Below the pieces are notes generated by a model, which was given only the letters and a program-made list of their open reading frames with translations, was not told the origin of the DNA and did not search any database. Of a stretch of DNA of 64,000 bases, positions 54,770-64,000 are shown in pieces; the first letter of the stretch is position 1; the number at the start of each line of letters is the position of its first letter. Made by a program: the position numbers and the translations under genes. Origin of the DNA: Chrysoperla carnea. Its lineage: Eukaryota > Arthropoda > Insecta > Neuroptera > Chrysopidae. The stretch is taken from the NCBI RefSeq assembly GCF_905475395.1, contig NC_058342.1, positions 30,834,140-30,898,139 on the forward strand. Reading direction: 5' to 3'.

Positions 54770-56430
54770 AGCTCAAAAAGTTGAGTGATAGAAGAAAAAA
54801 TAATTTCATTTTTATAATCAATCAAAAACAAAAGAATGTCTCATGTCAAAATACATTTTTAATTTAACCCATAAATAATGACAATAAAATTTGATACTAA
54901 ATGTTATAATTGGACACCGTAAGTTTAAAAGTGTGAGACCCTTATTATTATAATACACCTGTAACCACCGGAAGGGTTAAATTAAAGTGTTAGTGTCCTC
55001 AGAGTTGTTAACACCAGATAGCATGACATTTGAAGTACACTCTTTAATGCGGTTCGTACATATCTCTAGATCTCAAATATTCTCCAATCAAGTTATAAAT
55101 ATCAGAGATGATATAACAGAATTGAATAATAAAACAAGGCCAAGGTCAAATGACCTTACAAAAGTAAATCAGAATTAAGAAAGGTTTATTAAATAATTAG
55201 AGACTAAGTAACTCTGATTTAAAAATTAATTCGTTTGATTATTAATTTCATTAAAAATTCTCTACTACTCCCCCCCCCCTTCAAAACTTGAGATTTTGTA
55301 TTTGAAAGTTCGTAGAATTTGAAAATGCAAGCAAAACGGAAATGGTCTATCCTAAAGGGGTGAGTTACCTACTTCCTTCTGAACCAGGATTTCGTATAGG
55401 TAAATTTAGCTAATAAAAGTTCGGTTAGTCATACACGTTTGTTTAAGGTACATCTGGACATTTCAGTATAATACACCAACCACCTTAAGAGAAGAAAAAT
55501 TATTTGGTATAATTAAAAATCTTACGAGATTTTATTTGGTCAATTTAAAAACAAACATGATCAAGATTTTGCTACCATTCTGCCATCTCTGATAAATACA
55601 GAGTACCTAGTATGGCTCCAAACCTTTACTGCATTCACTATTTATCAAAACATTATTTTTGGAATCTGGAATATGAGGGACATACGGCTTGGAATATAAG
55701 GCTATTTCGGAAAATATTGTTGATTATAACCAGCAAAAAATGCTACCTCTCCAAATTTGATCGGATACTTCAGAAATCGTATATAGTTTCTCCTGAATCC
55801 CGATATCCACATAATTAGAATAATTTCATTATCTCTCGACTTTCAGGTTTATCTCCCCACTTCCCAGAACATTGAGATGGCAACCCTAAGTGAAACAGGT
55901 AGATAAACGGAAACGTAATTAGATGAACTCTAATGGAAAATTTTATTTCTACTATCAATATTCCTTGCATCTCGATTGATTAGGGAAACTAGCCTGGCGC
56001 CTAGGCTATTAAGATTATTACTCAACAGGTTAATAAACGCTACACATATTTCGTTACAATTCTCCGGAACGAAAATATTCAATGACGAATTTATTCAACC
56101 TAATTTTATTCGGTCAATCAACTGTAATCAACCATAGAATATATAACCTTACGGATAGAATGTAATCTCAACTAATTTATCAAATTGTGCGCTACAGACG
56201 TCTAAAGGTTGAACTAAAATTAATTTAGCAGGGAACTCCACCACATATTATTTCCTTTTAAATTGTTTATATTAATATTATTTAAATGTTATATGTAAAC
56301 AAAAACAAATACCAATTTAAATAAAATAATTTTATTATATACATTAAAAATACATAACAATAAATAAATAAATACATTAAAAAAAAAACAAACAAAAAAT
56401 ACATTACAATACATTTTGTTAAAATATATC
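54770..56430. other. Intergenic, no gene seen
   Basis: Open frames at 54987-55178 and 55612-55818 have no recognisable motif or splice context. A C run lies at 55269-55279. Confidence 0.45.
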
Positions 56431-56454
56431 CCCTTAAGGACCCACAATAAAAAT

Positions 56455-56540
56455 ATTTAGCTAGATTATAAAATTATTAATTAGCTAGACCGGTTTCGAT
56501 TGCTTTGGCAATCCTCTTCAGTAGCATTAAACCTCTTAAA
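56455..56540 (-). repeat. Dispersed repeat end with GAAACCGGTC hairpin motif
   Basis: On the minus strand it reads CTACTGAAGAGGATTGCC, then AAAGCAATCGAAACCGGTC, with GGATTGC and GCAATC pairing. The motif CTGAAGA...stem...GAAACCGGT is a common hallmark of dispersed insect repeats; I cannot name the class with certainty. It lies downstream of the THAP gene. Confidence 0.4.
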
Positions 56541-56960
56541 ATTAAAAAATCTTAAAATTAGAAAAATTAAAAAATATTTAAAAAACCGAAAGAGACCGCA
56601 TCACACTGAAACAAATAATAATAAAATATTACCCTTAAAATTAAAATAAAATTATTTACCCGATTATAATAATAATAAATCTTTAAGTTACACCCTCTAA
56701 AACAATGTAACTGCCTGCTTTCACCTAAAACACAATAAAATATTAAGTTTTAATCCTAAGATAGGATTATCGTTATAAATATGTCAAAAAACCAAGGGAT
56801 TAAACCTGAAAATAAAATATAAGATAAAACATTACAATAAATAAATTTACATTAATTTTCTAACAAAATATTTTAATAAAATTAAATGGGACGATTTTAG
56901 GACATCCTCACTATATCTAACAACCGAAAAATACCCAAACATAAAAGATTTGTTAATTAT

Positions 56961-59702
56961 TTACTTTTTAGCATGTTTGTACTGGTCATGCAACTTCTTC
57001 GCGATTTTATACAAGCTACTACTATTGAAAGGCAAAGATCTTAAATCTTTACCGGCCAATATACTATTAAATCCGTTAAAATAAGTGAACACAATCATCT
57101 TGCAAAAATTATGCACAATATTAAATTTCAACTCCGTAGAATGCTCGCATTCTACGAAGTTGAAATTTACGTTCTGAAAAACCGTTTTCCTAATCACTTT
57201 TAACAAATGTTTTTTGTTTGGGTCATTTTTCAAAATAAATTTGGCAATATTATACGCCTTAGTCATATTTAATAAAAATTTACTATTTATATAATTAAGC
57301 CTAGTAGCAACGGCCCCCCCAAACTCTTTTTCGCGCACAAAATTTAAAAATTCATTTTCCTCCTCCTGCTGCAAAAACACATTATACTTACACTTCTCAC
57401 ACTTTTTTATTTTAATGTTTTTTAAGATGTACCCGCCTACATATGCAATAGCATTTTTTTCTAAATCATTGAAAATATTACTCAAAACTTCAGATGGAAT
57501 CTCAACCGCTGTAATCTCCGCTTCTCCTCTCTCCTGATTTTCACTCTAATAAGAAAAAAAAAAACATTAGTAACAAATAAAAGTAATTTTTTGTAACTGT
57601 TTTCAGAAAATTTTAAAATCGATAAAAATAACTATTCTAACTATAATTTTTTAGAAACGTAGAAACATAATCAAGTTCTTAAATAAATTTAACAAAAGTT
57701 ATCAATAATTGTTAATAATCAAAAGTTATTATTTACCTGTAGGATAAATGTTTGCAATGGAATCAGCAAATCCGACCCATCATCTTCACAATTCCCTCCC
57801 ACAGAATGTTTACTAACTAAGTTAGTGACCAGAAGAGATTTGTAAAACGGTCCAAAAGCATGGCACGATGGATTCGACCACCGACTTCCTCGTTGACGAA
57901 CTTTACCGAAAAAATTCTCTAAAGGATCTTGGTTCAAAAACCTGGGAACCAACGTCTTTATTCCAAGATCCTTTAATTTATTCGGACCAGGAACAGCTAA
58001 TTCTTTCAAACTACCAGGCTCTTGAACCAATTCATTTGGCCTTGAAACATTCACCTCCAAAGTAGAATACGCCTCTTCCACATCTGCATTTCTCTGGACT
58101 TCTGGAAGAGTAAAAATAAATATGATATAAAAAACCATTTTTCGAACACGAAACGTCTCCTTGAATCATAGTTTACTTGATTCGAATGAAAAATTTCCTA
58201 TTTTTTGATTATAAATATAGCTTTACAAATTAATTTCCTTTAAATTTCGTATTCTAATAGTATTTATTCTTCGATTATTTGATAATCAAAAGTTTCATAA
58301 ATATTTGCAAAAAATAAAAATGGTATTTTATTGAAAATAAAATTTGTAATAACACTTTCGATCTTCTAGATCTAGAGTAAAAAAAAAAAAATTTTAATAA
58401 TGAAATTATAAACAGACTGTGTTCTTAAAAACAATTGTCAATTTAAACAAAAATTGAAATAATTGTTTTATTTTAGAAATACCGTTTTGTAATTTACACA
58501 AAAATGAATTTAAAAGCTACATATCGAACATATTTAAGTGACGTATAATATTTATTTTTTTTAATGGTACGATCAACTACTTATTATCGATTATTTATTA
58601 ACAATCAACTATCCTACAAAATAGAACTCGTGTATCAGAAATTGGCATAAAATTAAAATAATCGGATTCAAAAAAATTCAATTTGAGTTTGTTTATTTAC
58701 ATTGAGTTGATTGGTAATAGTAAACTTATACAGTTATAAGATTACTTTCAAAATTAAAAAGCGTTCATATAAAGAAAACGTTTTTGTAAAAAATTATATT
58801 CTTTTGATCACGATTTATGTTATTTTATATAACTTCATTGGATTATAACTATTTATCTTACCTTTATTAACCGGCAAAGCAGTCTTTTTAAGATTTGTAA
58901 CATTGTGAAATGTAGCATATTTCATTTCTTCCGGAAAGTGTTTATCGCAAATACGGTAAGATTTTCGTTTTGAAATATCCAAGTCCGGACGTCCAATGAA
59001 TGTAGCCCAAATCTTAAATCGCTGTGGACAAAAATAATAGTTATCATTTGCGTTTGTATTGAAACTTCTTAAAAATTACACGTCTTAATTATAAGAAACT
59101 ATGTATTCGACCACTTAATTTAGTGAAATATAATCATACCATTTATAAAAATTTTTGTCATTAAATGATGTACACATTTATTAACAATATTCCAATAATT
59201 CACACATTAGATTTTTTAGGTTGGAATTTTGTGTTTTTTTTATTAAATTTATAAAAAAAAAACTAAACAATTGTAAGAAATGACATACTTGTTGACTTAA
59301 TTTAGTAAATATACTCAACTCATGCCATCATTGGAATTTATTATTTAAATAAACATTTATTAACAGTAACATGATACGTCCACATGAGATTTTTAGGTTA
59401 GGTTACAATTTTTTGTATTAAAATTTATAAAAAACCAAACATTTTAAAATTGTAAGAAATTATGTATTCGTTCAACTTAATTTATAATGAAATATACTCA
59501 TTTCATGATTGGATATCTTTTTAGAAATTCAATAATGTACACATTTAATAACAATAATCTAATATTTCCATATGAGTTTATTAAGTTAAAAATTCAATAA
59601 ATAATAATTTGAATATGTACTTACATTATCGCCAGGTAACACATGCATTTTTGTTTCACTAACTTTACTTTCGCATCCAGGTACACCACAATTGATTCCC
59701 AT
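56961..59702 (-). CDS. THAP-domain protein with P-element/THAP9-type C-terminal parts, 4 exons, 395 aa
   Basis: Predicted nuclear DNA-binding protein derived from a P-like transposase. Exons: 59702-59625, 59021-58862, 58101-57737, 57545-56961; junction phases fit. The first two exons encode a full THAP zinc finger: MGINCGVPGC (Cys5, Cys10), the Trp of FKIWATF, YRICDKHF (Cys and His), and TALPVNK at the end, about residues 1-78. Residues 134-175 hold FLNQDPLENFFGKVRQRG and NPSCHAFGPFYKSLLVTN, which match the P-element transposase C-terminal domain; exon 4 has NAIAYVGGYILKN followed by CEKC, also from that region. The large catalytic RNase H-like and GTP-binding parts are absent, so it cannot be an active transposase. 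The intact spliced frame suggests a domesticated gene or a young deletion derivative. Confidence 0.85.
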
Positions 59703-59709
59703 TTTTATT

Positions 59710-61530
59710 TATTAAATATTTTAATAATTCACAAATAATAAATTTAAATGTATCTATCAGTATCTATACAAAAATTATTTTGTAAATAAACATAATGACA
59801 GTAGACAAAACTATTTATAGTCGATAACATAGAGTACAACATATATTTTTTCTTTGTTTTTGTTTAAATCAGCGCTACAGGTAGCAGAATCGGAACTAAA
59901 TTTATCTAAAAAGTTCCCATAATGTAACAAGGATACGAGATTTCAGCGTATGGTAATCAACCGATGACACATCTCCACACATCTCTGCTGTAATAATTTA
60001 TTTAACTTTCACCCATAGCGCCATTTAAAAAAAATGACATTACTTAAGACAACATTAAATACAATCAGATCATGTAACATAGTAACAACAAAATTTTTTA
60101 GCATATCATACGAAAAAAGTCCTTAAATAGTAATAAAACTAATTGAAAATTATTAAAATTTTCTTATAAAATCTTTAAAATACCTCATATCGGGTATTTA
60201 ACGATATTGAACGAAATAATACGAGGTAAAATCATGATATAGGAACATAGGTATGGATAATGGAAGTACATACATTTAGTTTAAAATTCCCACTATCATA
60301 AGGTTATTTGATCATTTCGATCATGTTCATTGAATAATCGCTGTTCCTGAGAAAAGTAATCGGGGAAATTGTGCCTTACAAAATGTATTTTAGTCATATG
60401 ATATAATTTAATCTAATAGTTCGTCGCTAGAATTGAATATCTCAAAAAAATGTTTGCCATTTTCTCAATTTTTGTATGCACTTAAGAAGTTTTAAAAATA
60501 GGGTAATCTATTTTTTTTAAATTTAGATAAAAATCATTTAATATAATAATATTTACCAAAAAATACAAAAACGAATCAAATAAAATTGTAAAAAGGGGAT
60601 TGATATTCAATTTCTTCAATCAATACCTTAGAAACAGATCAAATTTAATTGCAGATTGGTTTATTCGCAAGATTATTTAAGGGTATTTGGTACTCAAATA
60701 CATAAATCTTTTTAGATTAGTCTTCCTAAATCTTATACGAAAGCTGATAAGATTTGAACTCTCCAAGTAAGTTCACTTGATATCTCAAAAATTTGTCGTT
60801 CAACTGCAAAAGGAACTAAATTTTCGTGTTTTAAGTAAATAAGAGGATCAGTGACTATAAACAACGAAACAAACTAAAATATAAGAACACGAAAAGATAA
60901 AAATTGGTTCATATTTTAGAGAGTGAATTTAAAGAACGAAAATTTGTCTAATTTTTTTTATCAGTAAAGTAGTTACTATGCAGTATAGTTACTGCGCACC
61001 CTTGAGAATTGACATACCTATGTTGTTCTATCATGATGTAACATGTAATTGCAAGTTCGAAAATGATTAAAACTGAAATATGAAATATTTTATAAGTAAA
61101 TCGAATAAAATTAACCTACAACTTTAAAAAATAATATTTCATGTAATTTTTCTAATAATTTTTCAATTTTTTATAAACTATTATTACGGTAAAATATCGA
61201 GTGCAATTGAAATTTGAATTTTTGAATGAACTGATTATTTACGCGCATTTTAATGTGTCGTCACTGTTAATTGAATAAAACGCCAGTAGTAAAATTCTGA
61301 AGGACAGTACCTAATTTTTTAAGTGAAGTTTTTAGTTTAATTTCATAAAAATTGATAATATTTATTTGTGGTAGTAATGAATATCAGCCACAATTTTTGA
61401 TCGTATTTTATAACATTTAGATTTGTGTTTTCAATTTTTACAAAAACAATTTTTTTGTACGAATTTTTTTACATAAAAAAGAAAACTTAATATTATAAAA
61501 AAAAAAATACTTAAAGAAAATTTAGTGATA
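59710..61530. other. Intergenic between divergent THAP and Rheb genes
   Basis: The two genes start 1.8 kb apart and point away from each other, so their promoters lie here. I see no clear TATA box, no other exon and no recognisable transposon. Confidence 0.4.
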
Positions 61531-61533
61531 AAA

Positions 61534-61760
61534 ATGTCTTATAAACAGCGAAAGATTTTAATGATGGGATACAGATCTGTAGGTTAGTAAATATTTTTGT
61601 TTTTGTGTACAAAAGTGAAATTCTTTTGTTTATAATTGAATTGCGTTTTAAAAAAAAATGTTTTGATCGTTTTTTTTCTTGTGTTTAGGGAAATCATCGT
61701 TAAGTATACAATTCGTTGAGGGACAATTTGTTGATTCTTATGATCCAACTATCGAAAATA
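61534..61760 (+). CDS. Rheb: Rheb small GTPase, first two coding exons (partial, runs off window)
   Basis: Ras-family GTPase that activates the TORC1 growth pathway at lysosomal membranes when GTP-bound (known). Exons 61534-61582 and 61689-61760 encode residues 1-40 and end in phase 1 at a GTAAGT donor. The P-loop GYRSVGKS (12-19) has Arg where Ras has Gly12, the mark of Rheb. The stretch FVEGQFVDSYDPTIEN (25-40) is the switch I/effector region and is almost invariant in animals. No further exon was found before the window end, so the next intron is at least 2.2 kb. It contains MITE and LINE fragments. The C-terminal CaaX box is outside the window. Confidence 0.93.
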
Positions 61761-61984
61761 GTAAGTATTCTTGTTTTGGGAGCTTTATTTTTTAATTTGT
61801 ACTTAGTTGTAAGTTTAGTCATCATTTGTTTTGTTTATCTTTGTTCGCAATTTCTAACATTTGCGTTGTTGTACATTCTTTTATTAAAATTTGCATACAT
61901 ACTGCATCATTAATCAACTCATCAACTGAAAAATTGACTACCACCCATTATTTATCAATTTTCATATTTCAAGTTTTTTTTTGT

Positions 61985-62050
61985 TTAATGTAAAGTTTGT
62001 AACGATTAAAAATATTGAACGTAAACAATATTTTGATACAGGTTCTAAAA
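61985..62050 (+). repeat. Family A short fragment in Rheb intron
   Basis: AAAGTTTGTAACGATTAAAA followed by ATATTGAACGTAAACAATAT and TTTTGATACAGGTTC resembles the early part of family A. Diverged. Confidence 0.4.
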
Positions 62051-62881
62051 CCCCAATTCCTGATCCCTGTTGATTATTAAAAAAAAAAATTAAAGGATAA
62101 GGACACGTAATATTTTTTTGGCTTAAAAAAATGACTTGCTCTTAGACCAAATGGATCTAATAGTTTGTCGAAAAAACTGGAAACAGAAGGCAGGATTTAG
62201 GGACTCCAGAGCCTTTATCAATATAAGATAATTTTTTTAATTTCTTGCCGTTTCACAAGTGTTGAAATTTATTTTTTGTTCATTTTGAGGTTATGTCTCA
62301 AGAAAAAAAAGTTGAAAAGTTCGCACTTGTTGATTCTAATTTTCTAGCATTTCTAACTTGGAAATTAAAAGTTATCAAAATGTAATTTTGTACTTTTTAA
62401 CATAATTATATCCCAATCGAATCCATACATCTGTTTATTTTTGACTTAAAATCCTTTAAGTGATTTTACGTGACATATCATCTGTATTGACCGGAAAAAT
62501 TCAAAATTCAACAAGAACTCGCGTAGAGTTTTTTAACATAGAGTTTCAAAACTATGAGCAAAACGCTAAGAATAAACGTTTGAAATCTATCAAGCATATT
62601 GTCCAAATTGAGTTAACTTTATATCTAAAAAGGTTAAAGGGCCTCCACCAAATGTTGGCTCCAAGGTCTCCGAATTATAAATTCGGCTCTGATTAATCGA
62701 TGTTGTACGCGAAGATAGATGTATGTAGTTCCTAGCGTGTGGTTATTTTGTAGGGAGGAGGTGATATAAAATTTTCAACACGAGAAGTTTTAAGTGGCCG
62801 CACAACTTATGGGAGATATTAGTTCTAAAAACCTCTTTAATGGGGTAAACCCGATAAGTCCTGGTTATTAAATTAACCGTT

Positions 62882-63322
62882 ATAAGGATGTATAGGAGGT
62901 ACAATCAAATTCAAAAAATTACTAAATATTAATTTGAGGAATATTTTAACTATTCGACAATCCTGCTAAGGAAGATACTATCTACCGATTCTAATTGGAA
63001 CCTTTTTGCAGGTCACCTTATAGACATAGAATGTTATACAGGTGTAATGTTTCGCCATAATTATGATGATGAGTAATTTTTCGAAAGAACCGCATACTTT
63101 GCCAAATAAATTAATGGCAAATCCAGGTTCAGAGAGGGGACATGCGTCTACTGTTTTCTTATAAAAATGGCAAAATAACGTAACCGTAATTGAAAATTTT
63201 AGTAATTTTAGGCACAAAGAACGTAATGCTCTTTTAGTTATGGACTGAATTTTATATCATATTAGTTAAAATATTCATCAAAATATATTTAATCGTCGAC
63301 TGTAGTTCCTATACATCCTTAA
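62882..63322. mobile_element. TTAA-type MITE in Rheb intron
   Basis: Left end ATAAGGATGTATAGGAGGTA and right end GTAGTTCCTATACATCCTTA are inverted repeats of about 18 bases with mismatches. The right border has TTAA (63319-63322), the left has TATAA. Similar in ends to the element at 3563-4205 but with a different interior. Confidence 0.6.
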
Positions 63323-63539
63323 ATAATGGAAAGAATAGAGTAGATTAAAATTTAAGTGAGACCGACGGAGAAGAGTGTAGATATGAGTACATAAAATAAA
63401 ACATGTTTCATTTTCGATGTTAATTTTTAAATGTGCCGCCATTTTGATGTACAAGTGACAAGTGAAAACATCCCGGCAAGAACATATATATAAAGGGCGT
63501 AAGACTAGAGTGGTGAAGATAGCAGAAAAAAAAGGTGCC

Positions 63540-63675
63540 TACTTGCGTACTTTTTTTCGTTGCGTACTTTTTACTGCGCGTCAGGCTGTCTTTTGTTTCC
63601 ATCAATTGAACAATTTTAATTCTTTTCAATCATTTGACAACCGAAGGTGTAGTACAAAGTACGCAACGACCGATG
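63540..63675. repeat. Short inverted repeat with TTGCGTACTTT
   Basis: TTGCGTACTTTTTACTGC at 63559 and AAAGTACGCAACGACC at 63657 are partial complements, and TACTTGCGTACTTTTTTTCG occurs just before. Could be a small transposon end pair. Confidence 0.35.
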
Positions 63676-63780
63676 ACTAGACCCCGCTCAGATAGGCGCC
63701 TTAAATTCAGTCAGGGGCCCTTATAGCTCGGCATAGGAGGTTTCATGTCCTTAATACATATGTTCTTGCATCCCGGTTAA

Positions 63781-63996
63781 CAAACTGTCACTGACCATTT
63801 GAGCCAGCTTCTCTTTGACGACCTCTCTGATCTAAAGTCCATTGACGTCAAAGCACTCCTGCTGTTCTTAAACAGCTCAAAATGGTTCATGGATTAGTGG
63901 CCGGGGATGGGCCAACCCTTTAACGCTATCACAACGGACCCCATGGTCTAAGTGTGCCCCACCCCAGAATAGCCACTCTAACCTAACCTAACCTAT
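63781..63996 (+). mobile_element. 5'-truncated CCTAA-tailed LINE in Rheb intron
   Basis: Last 215 bases of the LINE: GAGCCAGCTTCTCTTTGACG, AACAGCTCAAAATGGTTCAT, ATCACAACGGACCCCATGGT, CTAAGTGTGCCCCACCCC and the tail CTAACCTAACCTAACCTA. It ends just before the window edge. Confidence 0.85.
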
Positions 63997-64000
63997 TATG

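Noticed and set aside
57868-58065. 65-codon plus-strand frame
   Set aside because: Antisense shadow of THAP gene exon 3.
62978-63217. 79-codon minus-strand frame in the Rheb intron
   Set aside because: It lies wholly inside a MITE and has no recognisable features.

Overview
The window looks like a piece of an AT-rich insect nuclear genome. Genes are split by introns with GT-AG borders, long stretches are non-coding, many decayed transposons are present, and short tracts of the insect telomere motif TTAGG/CCTAA sit at the ends of one retrotransposon family. The order cannot be fixed from the sequence alone. The repeat content would fit a lacewing-like or other repeat-rich insect, but that is a weak guess. 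There are no bacterial operons, CRISPR arrays or complete functional tRNA/rRNA genes.

Genes, left to right. No gene is supported from 1 to about 17.9 kb, which holds repeats. A nine-exon sugar porter gene of the facilitated trehalose transporter (Tret1) type lies at 17964-26968 (+) and reads cleanly to 536 residues. A small two-exon candidate gene of unknown function is at 30506-31375 (+). The three-exon gene for short coiled-coil protein SCOC is at 33784-35735 (+), 139 residues. A secreted, Cys-rich, DUF4773-like protein with very acidic and Thr-rich tails is at 41010-46847 (-), two exons, 755 residues. A four-exon THAP-domain protein carrying only the C-terminal parts of a P-element/THAP9-type transposase is at 56961-59702 (-), 395 residues. 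The first two coding exons of the small GTPase Rheb are at 61534-61760 (+), and the gene runs off the right edge. These look like independent housekeeping or insect genes with no shared pathway.

Between and inside the genes the DNA is dominated by mobile elements. A roughly 500-bp dispersed repeat (called family A here) occurs about a dozen times. A non-LTR retrotransposon with an RNase H region and a CCTAA-repeat tail is present as 5'-truncated copies, two of them with clear target-site duplications. A 254-bp tRNA-derived SINE flanked by an 11-bp duplication carries a 3' end resembling that LINE tail. There are also RTE-like LINE fragments (one inserted into another), three hAT transposase relics, several foldback/MITE elements (two bounded by TTAA or a TTAA-like site), a 133-bp tandem repeat, and a tandem pair of 300-bp near-palindromes that could form long RNA hairpins. 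All splice junctions and translations were worked out by eye from the sequence; no database was searched.
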